DNA of 19,396 bases. Source: JAABUE01 sp034431895 (GTDB lineage Bacteria; Chloroflexota; Anaerolineae; Anaerolineales; Villigracilaceae). The notes under the pieces are model-generated. The model did no database searches. It saw only the letters and a list, made by a program, of their open reading frames with translations, and was not told the DNA's origin. Below, piece by piece: positions 1 through 6,232 of this stretch. A program made the translations under genes and the position numbers. The stretch lies in the NCBI GenBank assembly GCA_034431895.1, contig DAOUCM010000386.1, positions 1 to 19,396 on the forward strand, in the 5' to 3' direction. The first letter of the stretch is position 1; each line of letters begins with the position of its first letter.

Positions 1-404
1 GCTTTCAGGCCGGCAGTCATGCTCTCCAGAAACAGAACAGGTTGTACGGCCAGGTCGGAGACGCGCTGGATTTGACCAGCAGCGCGGTGGACGTAATATT
101 GCGCCTTGGCTGAGTAGGACGGGATGATTTGGAGCGCCCGCGCCAGCGCATAGACCAGGCCAAGTGAGATTGTCAAGAATAGCAAGCCAAATCCCATTAA
201 CGGGATGACCAACCAGATGGTAGAAATAGCCGCCCAGCGCGGCGAATCGCCGTCTTCGCTAAAGGCTGCTAGCCCGGCCAGCACGGCTACGGCGATCACC
301 AACACAACCGCCAGCAAGAAGGGCAGGAGGATTTGACGCCACAACTGGCGGCGATGATTTCGATACGAAAAATGGGATTCAGGGAGATGAATGGGTGTTT
401 TCAT
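1..404 (-). CDS. Hypothetical membrane protein, 5' part only (cut by window edge)
   Basis: An open frame of 134 codons starts at the ATG at 404-402 and is still open at the window edge, so the C-terminal part is missing. The visible protein begins MKTPIHLPESHFSYR, has a basic stretch (RNHRRQLWRQ), then a hydrophobic segment at about residues 26-47 (LLPFLLAVVLVIAVAVLAGL). A short acidic loop (SEDGDSPRW) follows, then a second hydrophobic segment at about 59-84. After that comes an amphipathic part containing YALARALQII. This fits an inner-membrane protein with at least two helices and a cytoplasmic N-terminus. I do not recognise the family and assign no function. It lies downstream of ftsZ on the same strand but 494 bases away, with its own candidate promoter, so it is probably not part of the dcw operon. 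The reading frame is clear; the role is unknown. Confidence 0.7.
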   Translation of the reverse strand, partial: MKTPIHLPESHFSYRNHRRQLWRQILLPFLLAVVLVIAVAVLAGLAAFSEDGDSPRWAAISTIWLVIPLMGFGLLFLTISLGLVYALARALQIIPSYSAKAQYYVHRAAGQIQRVSDLAVQPVLFLESMTAGLK

Positions 405-411
405 TGCCTTT

Positions 412-441
412 ATTGTAGCATAAGGCGGCCTACAATCGCAA
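412..441 (-). promoter_or_regulatory. Candidate promoter, possibly leaderless, for the left-edge membrane protein gene
   Basis: On the minus strand TTGCGA (441-436) is followed after 18 bases by TACAAT (417-412). The -10 is preceded by TGC, an extended -10 arrangement. Only seven bases separate the -10 from the ATG at 404, so a transcript starting at the usual distance would begin at or next to the start codon. The nearest Shine-Dalgarno-like bases (AAAGG) sit only two bases before the ATG. This is a motif match only. Confidence 0.4.
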
Positions 442-453
442 TAAAAGAAAGGG

Positions 454-688
454 CTGGTGATTGCCCACATCTCTATCGCGGGGCTACCCTCGCAAGATGG
501 GGCGGCCAACCGCCGTACCGCCGACCTGCCTGTACCACCTGTGCCATAAATGGTACGAAGTGGTGCGGTCGGCCCTTGCTAGACCAGGCAGAGCCTGGTG
601 ATACGCTGTTTGCGTCCGCCCTGCTGACGCCTGGAGCCGGCTTCCCGCCTGCCGAATCAGGCGATACAAAAATGTGGGCAATCACCAG
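454..688. ncRNA. Structured inverted-repeat element: candidate structured RNA or MITE-like repeat
   Basis: A 17-bp perfect inverted repeat closes the element: CTGGTGATTGCCCACAT at 454-470 and its complement at 672-688. A second pair, TATCGC (474-479) with GCGATA (661-666), lies just inside. Between the arms are several local hairpins: 478-493 (GCGGGG, loop CTA, CCC-T-CGC), 501-514 (GGCGG/CCGCC), 520-526 with 567-573 (GCCGACC/GGTCGGC) enclosing 532-537 with 551-556 (GTACCA/TGGTAC), 583-599 (ACCAGGC, loop AGA, GCCTGGT), 612-630 (GCGTC/GACGC) and 647-662 (GCCTG/CAGGC). The last competes with the inner closing pair. A multibranched fold closed by a long helix resembles a structured RNA, but a MITE-type DNA element would look similar. 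On the minus strand the closing arm is followed by a pyrimidine run (CCCTTTCTTTT). I saw none of the conserved blocks of RNase P RNA or tmRNA. Strand is undecided. Confidence 0.35.
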
Positions 689-700
689 AAGAAACGCACA

Positions 701-743
701 GGGCGGCCTGCACATGCCTCGCCCAGGCACGCACTGGCCGCCC
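701..743. repeat. Strong GC-rich hairpin next to the structured element
   Basis: GGGCGGCC (701-708) is a perfect inverted repeat of GGCCGCCC (736-743). Inside are TGC/GCA (709-711 with 731-733) and TGCCT/AGGCA (715-719 with 725-729), giving one long interrupted stem. GGGCGGCC occurs again at 500-507 inside the neighbouring element, so that copy could pair with 736-743 instead. There is no T-run on either side in either direction, so a classic intrinsic terminator is unlikely. Confidence 0.5.
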
Positions 744-898
744 CAGCAAAAGGGAGGAACCTACTCAGCACAATGAGCGGATTCTGCTCTTACAGCGTAT
801 CACGCCCCATTGTTCACAAAACATCCGATGGTTGCCATCGCGGACTGCACGATCTCCAGAAGATACTCGAAAGTCGAGAGACTTTCGGCTCCGCGCAA
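744..898. other. Intergenic stretch downstream of ftsZ, no gene seen
   Basis: No credible coding frame was found here. Short plus-strand frames cross it but lack recognisable protein features and run into sequence antisense to ftsZ. The stretch contains a small perfect palindrome at 826-840 (CGATGG, loop TTG, CCATCG) and the larger hairpin listed separately at 868-887. Confidence 0.6.
868..887 (-). terminator. Hairpin 11 bases after ftsZ, possible operon terminator or palindromic repeat
   Basis: CGAAAGTC (868-875), loop GAGA, GACTTTCG (880-887) form an 8-bp perfect stem just past the ftsZ stop codon. The position suits termination or 3'-end protection of the dcw transcript. No U-tract follows on the minus strand, so it is not a canonical intrinsic terminator. 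Its GTC-loop-GAC core is shared with palindromes at 2116-2135 and 7395-7409, so it may instead belong to a small dispersed repeat family. Confidence 0.4.
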
Positions 899-2074
899 TC
901 AGCGCCGGTTGCGCAAGAAAGTCGGAATATCCAGGTCATCGGAGGGGATGGTTGAAGGCGCAGCGGGCCGCGCTTCACTTCCCGCAGAGGACGTCGCTCC
1001 ACGCTGGACTTCGACGCCCACGTTGACCGATTCGTTTGGTTGAACGAAATGCAGCGGCCGCTGTTCGGTCACGCGCGGAGTTGCCAACCGTTCCAACACC
1101 CGGCGCGGCACGCCATTGCGCTCGAAGCCCGTAGCAATGACCGTGATACGGATGTCGTCACCCATATTCGGGTCAATGACGGCGCCAAAAATCATGTTGA
1201 CATCTGGATGCGCCGTCTCGCGGATGATGGCCGCTGCCTGGTTGACCTCGAAGAGCGTCATGTTCGGGCCGCCGGTCACATTGAACAGCACGCCGCGCGC
1301 GCCATCAATGGTGATGTCCAGCAATTGACTGGAGATGGCCTTCTCGGCAGCCGTCTTGGCGCGGTCTTCGCCGCTGCCCACGCCCACTGCCATCAAAGCC
1401 GCGCCGCCTTCGGACATAATGGCGCGCACATCGGCAAAGTCCAGGTTGATCAGGCCGGGGATGGTGATGAGTTCAGAAATGCCCTGAATGCCCTGATGCA
1501 AAACATCGTCTGCCAGGCGGAACGCATCTTGCAAACTAGAGCGTTTGTCGGCAATTTGCAACAGCCGGTCATTGGGGATGACAATCAGGGTGTGGGCGTG
1601 TTCTTTGAGTTTGTTGATGCCGGTCTCTGCGCCTTGCATTCGGCGGCCGCCCTCGAAAGTGAACGGGCGGGTGACCACGCCAATGGTCAGCGCGCCGCAC
1701 TCCTTGGCTACCTGGGCCACCACCGGAGCCGCACCGGTGCCGGTGCCGCCGCCCATGCCGGCCGTGACAAAGACCATGTCTGAGCCTTTCAGCACGTTGT
1801 ACAGTTCGTCAGCCGATTCTTCGGCCGCCTTGCGTCCCACTTCGGGGTCGCCGCCCGCGCCCAGGCCGCGCGTCAGTTTTTCGCCCAAGCGCACCCGCAC
1901 CGGCGCTTTGGAAAGCGTCAGGGCTTGTGCGTCGGTGTTGGCGGCGATGAATTCTACGCCTTGGATGCCTGCCTCCATCATGCGGTTGACGGCATTCGAG
2001 CCGCCGCCGCCTACTCCGATGACTTTGATACGGGCGAAGGTTTCATTGACTTGTTGTTTCTTGGTCGAATCCAT
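899..2074 (-). CDS. ftsZ: Cell division protein FtsZ
   Basis: This is the tubulin-like GTPase that polymerises into the cytokinetic Z-ring at mid-cell. The 391-residue protein shows the FtsZ signatures in order: the N-terminal glycine-rich VIGVGGGGSNAVN (18-30), NTDAQAL (46-52), the nucleotide-binding GGGTGTG (108-114) and the T7 synergy loop NLDFAD (210-215), whose aspartates complete the GTPase site of the neighbouring subunit. A variable linker of about 50 residues leads to a C-terminal peptide ending DDLDIPTFLRNRR, the conserved tail that binds FtsA and other partners. Length is normal. The ATG at 2074 is fixed by a strong Shine-Dalgarno AAGGAGG at 2086-2080, five bases upstream. It is the last gene of the cluster, 153 bases after ftsA, a larger gap than elsewhere in the operon, so extra regulation of ftsZ is possible. 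The identification is certain. Confidence 0.98.
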   Translation of the reverse strand: MDSTKKQQVNETFARIKVIGVGGGGSNAVNRMMEAGIQGVEFIAANTDAQALTLSKAPVRVRLGEKLTRGLGAGGDPEVGRKAAEESADELYNVLKGSDMVFVTAGMGGGTGTGAAPVVAQVAKECGALTIGVVTRPFTFEGGRRMQGAETGINKLKEHAHTLIVIPNDRLLQIADKRSSLQDAFRLADDVLHQGIQGISELITIPGLINLDFADVRAIMSEGGAALMAVGVGSGEDRAKTAAEKAISSQLLDITIDGARGVLFNVTGGPNMTLFEVNQAAAIIRETAHPDVNMIFGAVIDPNMGDDIRITVIATGFERNGVPRRVLERLATPRVTEQRPLHFVQPNESVNVGVEVQRGATSSAGSEARPAAPSTIPSDDLDIPTFLRNRR

Positions 2075-2115
2075 AGGTTCCTCCTTGCATGAACGTTACT
2101 ATTTCGTTACTGGCT

Positions 2116-2135
2116 CCGAAGTCTACGGACTTCGG
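2116..2135. repeat. Palindrome in the ftsA-ftsZ gap (ftsZ leader)
   Basis: CCGAAGTC (2116-2123), loop TACG, GACTTCGG (2128-2135) form an 8-bp perfect stem about 40 bases upstream of the ftsZ start. It could be a leader hairpin in the ftsZ message. It resembles the palindrome at 868-887 closely: both have an AAGTC/GACTT stem and a four-base loop. Confidence 0.5.
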
Positions 2136-2209
2136 GCGAAATCGCGCCTTTCGAAGAGGATAAGATTTTGCACTCCACAAACGCTATCTGAGCAGTATCG
2201 AGGCTTAGA

Positions 2210-2226
2210 GCGATGTGGAACATCGC
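2210..2226. repeat. Small palindrome directly after the ftsA stop codon
   Basis: GCGATGT (2210-2216), loop GGA, ACATCGC (2220-2226) form a 7-bp perfect stem that begins one base past the ftsA stop. No T-run follows in the direction of transcription. It may trim or protect the upstream message end, or have no role. Confidence 0.35.
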
Positions 2227-2227
2227 A

Positions 2228-3451
2228 TTACGGCAACAATCTTTCGAGCCATTTCTTCAAAAAACCAAAGTTCATCCGTTGTTCTCCTTTGCGGCGGGGG
2301 GTAGGCATTTCGTGACTGTGCATGGTCAACGCCCAGCGCAGCAAGCCGACGCTGGTGGAATAAGCAGGCGAGTCCAGGCGGTCTACCAACCCCACCAGAT
2401 TTTCTGGCCCGGCGGTGCGAACAGGCAGGCCCAGCACTTCGCTGGCAACGCGCTTGATGCCGGGTAGGGCGCTAGTGCCGCCGGTCAATACCAAGCCAGC
2501 CGGCAGTAAGCCGTCGTAGCCAGAGCGTTTGATTTCCTGCAAAATCAGGCGGAAAATCTCCTCTACACGCGCCTCGATGATATGCGCCAGGTCCTGCCGG
2601 TTGACCTGCACCGCGCGTTCTTCGCCAAAGGGGCGGATGGCGAAATATTCGTCGGCGCCCACTTCGCCGCGCACGGCATGGCCTTGTTGTTTTTTCACTT
2701 CCTCGGCTTGTGCTACCGGCAAGCGCAGGCCATGAGCAATGTCTTGCGTGATATGGTTGCCGCCCACTGCCAGCACCATGGTATGCCAGACATCGCCGTC
2801 CACGTAGATAGCCAGGTCGGTGGTGCCGCCGCCAATGTCGCATACGGCCACGCCCATCTGTCGTTCCTGGTCGGTCAGTACCACTTCACCAGAGGCCAGC
2901 GGATTGAGAACGAACTGCTGTATCTGCACTCCGGCCGCATTGACGCACTTGCGCAAATTGTCTACGGTAGCCGAGGCGGCGGTGATGATATGCGTCTCCA
3001 CTTCGAGGCGGTAACCGTGCATCCCAATGGGCGAGCGGATGCCGTCTTGCCCATCCACCGAAAAGCCGCGCTGGATGACATGCACAATCTCGCGGTCGTG
3101 GGGAATGGCTACCGCGCGCGCCTGCTCCAGCGCTCGCAGCACGTCGTATTCTTCGATCAAGCCGCTGCTCACGCCCACCGAGCCGCGACTGTTGACCGAC
3201 GAGACGTGCGCCCCAGCCACGCTGACCAGCGCAGCGGTAATTTCCAGGCCAGAGGTGCTCTCGGCACGTTTTATCGAGCGGATGATGGCCTGTGTAGCCG
3301 CTTCCAGGTCTACGATCACGCCTTTGCGGATGCCTCCCGACGGTTCGATACCCACGCCCAGGATACGGATGATCTCTGGGCTTTCGATGCGCCCAACCAG
3401 GGTGCAAACTTTGGTGGTGCCGACGTCGATGCCTACGACAATTTCTTCCAT
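2228..3451 (-). CDS. ftsA: Cell division protein FtsA
   Basis: FtsA is an actin-like ATPase that tethers FtsZ filaments to the membrane and recruits later divisome proteins. The 407-residue protein starts MEEIVVGIDVGTTKV, the phosphate-1 motif of the actin/Hsp70 fold. It continues through the SHS2 (1C) region and has the second phosphate motif DIGGGTTDLAIY in the middle. The late motif VLTGGTSALPGI is the adenosine-binding segment. The last 15 residues (NFGFLKKWLERLLP) form the amphipathic membrane-targeting helix expected of FtsA, which confirms the C-terminus is intact. It starts four bases after the ftsQ stop, so the two are translationally close, and it is followed by ftsZ as in most bacteria. 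Length is normal and no key motif is missing. Confidence 0.97.
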   Translation of the reverse strand: MEEIVVGIDVGTTKVCTLVGRIESPEIIRILGVGIEPSGGIRKGVIVDLEAATQAIIRSIKRAESTSGLEITAALVSVAGAHVSSVNSRGSVGVSSGLIEEYDVLRALEQARAVAIPHDREIVHVIQRGFSVDGQDGIRSPIGMHGYRLEVETHIITAASATVDNLRKCVNAAGVQIQQFVLNPLASGEVVLTDQERQMGVAVCDIGGGTTDLAIYVDGDVWHTMVLAVGGNHITQDIAHGLRLPVAQAEEVKKQQGHAVRGEVGADEYFAIRPFGEERAVQVNRQDLAHIIEARVEEIFRLILQEIKRSGYDGLLPAGLVLTGGTSALPGIKRVASEVLGLPVRTAGPENLVGLVDRLDSPAYSTSVGLLRWALTMHSHEMPTPRRKGEQRMNFGFLKKWLERLLP

Positions 3452-3455
3452 CTCG

Positions 3456-4514
3456 CTATTCTTCCACTACGACAGATTCCGAATCTTGCGCTTCGCTCCC
3501 GACTTCGGCCTGCTCCAGACGATAGAAGGGAGCGTTGGAATAGGCGACATTGATAAGCACAGGCCGGATGCCGCGCTCCATCAGGGAATCTACCAGCGCC
3601 TGATAGATGCGCGCTTTGACGGCTATATCCTGCACATTGCTGCCAAAAACAGCCTGCCAGCCGCGTCCATCGTGCCAACTCAGACCCGTTTGTGGATGGT
3701 AAAGGATGGGCGTGCCGGGCGGAGCGATGGTTGCCAGGGTCAGGATGGCGTTCACGGTTTCTGGACTGATGTAAGGGCGCGCTGTCAGCGAGGCGGCGTC
3801 CAGCGCGGGCCAGGCTGGCGGCGGCGCAAGCGCCTGCACCACTACCAGGCCGGCCATCTCGCCGCGCGGATGGAAGGCTACGCCGTTTGCATCTATCCAG
3901 GTGTAACCGCTGTCTTGCTGCCACAGGATGACTGGTTGCCGCTCGACCACGTGGACGGCGACGCGATTCGGCAAGGATACGCTGGCGGTAACGGAAGCAA
4001 GTTCCGGGTAGTTGCGAAGCGTTTGGGCCTCGATGTCGGCCGGGGTCAGCAGAAAGATGGGATATCCGTTCAATCCCAGCGCGGCGTTGATTTCGTCCGC
4101 CGAAAGGCGTTGGTTGCCGCTTACTTGCACGGCGCCAACGCGGAATTGCGGCATACTCCACAGCAGATACAGGGCAGCAGCCAAAAGAAGCGTCAGCGTA
4201 AAGGACAACAGCCGCCAGCCAACTTGTATGCGCGGCAGTGTCAGGGGACGAACCGCTGCGTGCGGCAGGCTGAGGGTGGCCTGGAAGCGGCGCCGTCCCA
4301 GCTTTTTGCGGCGCTGAATGGCAAAGTCGTTGACCACGCCGCGCGCGGTCAAGGGCGGCAGTTCGCGGACGGCCGCTTTCTTTTTCAGCGACCGGCGCGG
4401 CTGGGGCAGTTTTCGAGCCGGGGCGGCCGGGGGCTGCTCTTGCGCTCGCCGCATTTGCTCCCAGCGGCGTTGACGCACCAGGTCGGCGCGGGTGTGTCTT
4501 TCCTTCTCGCTCAT
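3456..4514 (-). CDS. ftsQ: Cell division protein FtsQ (POTRA domain)
   Basis: FtsQ (DivIB type) is a bitopic membrane protein that links FtsL and its partner to the divisome and helps control septal synthesis. The 352-residue protein has an unusually long, basic cytoplasmic N-terminus of about 98 residues rich in Arg, Lys, Pro and Gln. One membrane helix follows at about 99-119. The extracytoplasmic POTRA domain starts near FRVGAVQVSGNQRLS (124 on), and the FtsQ beta-domain contains VAVHVVERQPVILWQ and YTWIDANGVAF. I start it at the ATG at 4514, which overlaps the ddl stop as ATGA and has GGAG six bases upstream. The frame is open further upstream to 4625, but that part lies inside ddl and does not look like FtsQ. 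Gene order ddl-ftsQ-ftsA-ftsZ supports the call. Confidence 0.93.
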   Translation of the reverse strand: MSEKERHTRADLVRQRRWEQMRRAQEQPPAAPARKLPQPRRSLKKKAAVRELPPLTARGVVNDFAIQRRKKLGRRRFQATLSLPHAAVRPLTLPRIQVGWRLLSFTLTLLLAAALYLLWSMPQFRVGAVQVSGNQRLSADEINAALGLNGYPIFLLTPADIEAQTLRNYPELASVTASVSLPNRVAVHVVERQPVILWQQDSGYTWIDANGVAFHPRGEMAGLVVVQALAPPPAWPALDAASLTARPYISPETVNAILTLATIAPPGTPILYHPQTGLSWHDGRGWQAVFGSNVQDIAVKARIYQALVDSLMERGIRPVLINVAYSNAPFYRLEQAEVGSEAQDSESVVVEE

Positions 4515-5632
4515 GCGACGCTCCGATAGGTCCTTTTGGTGCGGTCGCGCTCGGCCTTGCGCTCGAGGGCCAGTTCGATGAGACGGTCTATCAGCCGCGG
4601 GTAGGGCAGGCCGCTGGCTTGCCAAAGTTTTGGATACATGCTGATTTGGGTAAAGCCGGGCAAGGTGTTGATTTCGTTCAGGTAGATGGCGTGCGTGTCT
4701 TTTTCTACGAAGAAGTCTACCCGTGCCATGCCTGCGCAGTCAATCAATTTGTAGGCGCGGACGGCCAATTTGCGGATGCGCTTGCTGATTTCCACCGGCA
4801 GGGAGGCCGGGATGACCAGGCCAGAGGTGCCGTCCACGTATTTGGATTCGTAGGAATAGAATTCACGGCTGGGCAGCACTTCGCCCGGCACGGAGGCTTG
4901 CGGGTCGTCGTTGCCCAGCACGCTGACCTCGATTTCGCGCGCGTTTTGGATGCCGCGCTGAATGAGGACGCGCCGGTCATAAGCCGCCGCCTCGAACAGG
5001 CCCTCTTGCAAGTCGGAACGGTTGTGGCATTTGGTCACGCCTACCGAGGAGCCCAGGTTGGCCGGCTTGGTGAAGAGCGGGTAGGGGCTCAACGCTTCGG
5101 CGCGGCGGATGACCGAATCGATATCCTGTTCGATTTCGCGGCGCAAGACGAGCAAGGTTTCGACCACCGGGATGCCGTTGGCGCTCATCACTTCTTTGAA
5201 AATGGCTTTGTCCATGCCCACTGCCGAGCCGGTCACGCCTGCGCCCACGTAGGCCACATCGGCCATTTCGAGCAAGCCTTGCAGGGTGCCGTCTTCGCAG
5301 TATGTCCCGTGCATGACGGGGAAGTAGACATCAATGTCGGTGAGTTTTACGTAATTCGTGCCGCGTAAAACGTAAAGGCCGCGTTCAGAGGGATCAGGCG
5401 AAAGGATGACGTGTTCCAACCCCTGCGTGGAGCCTTTCTCCAGCGCGCCAATGGCATCTGGGCCGGTAAACCAGCGTCCATCCAGCGTAATGCCCACTTG
5501 GGTCACTTCGTATTTCGCCCTGTCCAGCACCGAAAGCACCGAGCGCGCAGACATGAGCGAGACTTCATGCTCGCCGGAGCGTCCGCCGAAGAGGACGGCG
5601 ATTTTTAGACGGGAGGGGTTGGTTGATTTCAT
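4511..5632 (-). CDS. ddl: D-alanine--D-alanine ligase
   Basis: Ddl is a cytoplasmic ATP-grasp enzyme joining two D-alanines, which MurF then adds to the muropeptide. The 373-residue protein has the N-terminal IAVLFGGRSGEHEVSL, then VMHGTYCEDGTLQGLLE and YVGAGVTGSAVGMDK. The ATP-grasp lysine region is LFTKPANLGSSVGV. The omega-loop FYSYESKYVDG keeps the tyrosine-lysine arrangement of D-Ala-D-Ala rather than D-lactate ligases (inference). Metal-binding residues sit in RVDFFVEK and YLNEINTLPGFT. The start at 5632 gives the normal N-terminus, but no Shine-Dalgarno is visible: the bases immediately before the ATG are the heptamer repeat array. A longer frame from a TTG at 5707 merely translates that array. 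Initiation may depend on coupling to the upstream four-helix-bundle gene, whose stop lies about 40 bases away. Its own stop overlaps the ftsQ start. Confidence 0.95.
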   Translation of the reverse strand: MKSTNPSRLKIAVLFGGRSGEHEVSLMSARSVLSVLDRAKYEVTQVGITLDGRWFTGPDAIGALEKGSTQGLEHVILSPDPSERGLYVLRGTNYVKLTDIDVYFPVMHGTYCEDGTLQGLLEMADVAYVGAGVTGSAVGMDKAIFKEVMSANGIPVVETLLVLRREIEQDIDSVIRRAEALSPYPLFTKPANLGSSVGVTKCHNRSDLQEGLFEAAAYDRRVLIQRGIQNAREIEVSVLGNDDPQASVPGEVLPSREFYSYESKYVDGTSGLVIPASLPVEISKRIRKLAVRAYKLIDCAGMARVDFFVEKDTHAIYLNEINTLPGFTQISMYPKLWQASGLPYPRLIDRLIELALERKAERDRTKRTYRSVA

Positions 5633-5667
5633 ATTGCGTGTTGCGTGTTGCGTATTGCGTGTTGCGT
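5633..5667. repeat. Heptamer repeat array A, five units, abutting the ddl start codon
   Basis: Five uninterrupted 7-bp units on the plus strand: ATTGCGT, GTTGCGT, GTTGCGT, ATTGCGT, GTTGCGT, consensus RTTGCGT. The only variation is A or G in the first position. On the coding (minus) strand this reads ACGCAAY repeated, ending exactly at the ddl ATG. It sits five bases past the stop codon of the four-helix-bundle gene and mirrors array B on the other side of that gene. Confidence 0.93.
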
Positions 5668-5672
5668 AATAT

Positions 5673-6167
5673 TTATGGTAATGGAGCGTGTTCGAGGAGT
5701 TGAGCAAGGGTTAATTCTGGGCCGGTGGTGTAAGGTGCTTGTTCTTCACGAATAGTTCGTCCACGCTCCTTTGGCGTCATGGTCAATAGCAGGCGAATGA
5801 TTTGTGTCAATAATTGTATGCGGTGTTGTGCAACCTCATCCGTCAAAACATGGCGGCCTTTGTAGTACCAATCACGACTTTCGCGGGCTGAGCCAAGCGA
5901 ATATTCCATAAATCGAGCGCGATCTTTCCCGGAACTGCGGGAGTAACCTTCTGCAATATTCGCGCCGACCGAACCAACGGCTTCATAGAGTTGTTCTGAT
6001 AATCCAATTGTGCGGTGGTCTTTTACAAGTTTCGTCACATCGAACCAGGACAAGTCGCCAATAAAAAGGGCAATGCGATACACGCTCATCTTCCAAAGGA
6101 TATCGCCTTTGAAATCTTCAGGAACCGTCTTGATCCACTCATCAAAATTTGTAAAAGACTCTGCCAT
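5673..6167 (-). CDS. Four-helix-bundle protein (23S rRNA intervening-sequence / Avd-like family)
   Basis: The 164-residue protein carries the family signature at 66-79, SVGANIAEGYSRSS, followed by DRARFMEYSLGSARESRDWYYKG. These mark the small helical proteins first found in 23S rRNA intervening sequences and related to Avd of diversity-generating retroelements. Known relatives are basic bundles; Avd binds a reverse transcriptase and nucleic acid. The function of stand-alone members is not established and I do not assign one. It is longer than the usual 110-130 residues, with about 25 extra N-terminal residues and a polar tail from about 135 (ending LEHAPLP). Two ATGs are possible, 6170 and 6167; I chose 6167 because the Shine-Dalgarno AAGGAG (6178-6173) is then five bases away instead of two. 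That site is partly built from the last heptamer of array B. It interrupts the dcw order between murB and ddl and is not a cell-wall gene. Confidence 0.87.
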   Translation of the reverse strand: MAESFTNFDEWIKTVPEDFKGDILWKMSVYRIALFIGDLSWFDVTKLVKDHRTIGLSEQLYEAVGSVGANIAEGYSRSSGKDRARFMEYSLGSARESRDWYYKGRHVLTDEVAQHRIQLLTQIIRLLLTMTPKERGRTIREEQAPYTTGPELTLAQLLEHAPLP

Positions 6168-6176
6168 CATCGCTCC

Positions 6177-6232
6177 TTACGCACTACGCACTACGCACTA
6201 CGCACTACGCATTACGCACTACGTACTACGTG
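6177..6232. repeat. Heptamer repeat array B, eight units, between murB and the four-helix-bundle gene
   Basis: Eight contiguous 7-bp units on the plus strand: TTACGCA, then CTACGCA four times, TTACGCA, CTACGTA, CTACGTG; consensus YTACGCA. The units nearest murB are the most diverged. The unit at 6226-6232 supplies the last murB sense codon (ACG) and its TAG stop. The unit at 6177-6183 contributes AA to the Shine-Dalgarno of the four-helix-bundle gene. On the minus strand the core is TGCGTAR, the same core as array A on the plus strand. Confidence 0.93.

Larger units (their letters stand above)
5633..6232 (-). mobile_element. Putative repeat-flanked insertion carrying a four-helix-bundle gene
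   Basis: A unit of about 600 bases splits the otherwise tight murB-ddl junction. It consists of array A (5633-5667), one gene (5673-6167) and array B (6177-6232). The arrays share the core TGCGT but lie on opposite strands, so they flank the gene as inverted arrays. The innermost units, TTACGCA on one side and its exact complement on the other, are a perfect inverted pair. The gene looks less GC-rich than its dcw neighbours and has no known cell-wall role. The murB stop codon lies in array B and the ddl start touches array A, so the unit fits between the two reading frames without breaking either. Mobility is my inference; no transposase, recombinase or target duplication was seen. Confidence 0.5.

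Noticed and set aside
440..775. RNase P RNA or tmRNA in the structured region
   Set aside because: I looked on both strands for conserved blocks such as the RNase P GAAAGTCC segment or the tmRNA ends and found none.
333..776. Plus-strand frame of 147 codons over the structured element
   Set aside because: It overlaps the start of the left-edge gene and the inverted repeats, has no recognisable protein features, and its composition follows the palindromes.
1040..1783. Long plus-strand frames opposite ftsZ (also opposite ftsA, ddl, murC, mraY and ftsI)
   Set aside because: They are antisense to certain genes, rich in His, Gln, Arg or Ala as expected of GC-rich shadow frames, and match no family.
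2075..2227. Dedicated ftsZ promoter in the ftsA-ftsZ gap
   Set aside because: The gap is long enough, but I could not find a convincing -35/-10 pair.
4515..4625. Upstream extension of FtsQ
   Set aside because: It lies inside ddl; the ATG at 4514 overlaps the ddl stop and has a good ribosome site.
5633..5707. Upstream extension of Ddl from a TTG at 5707
   Set aside because: It only translates the heptamer array (repeating Ala-Thr-Arg-Asn-type peptide) and the tail of the preceding gene; Ddl proteins start near the IAVLFGG motif.
5633..6232. Heptamer arrays as a CRISPR array
   Set aside because: Units are 7 bp, directly tandem, with no spacers and no cas genes.
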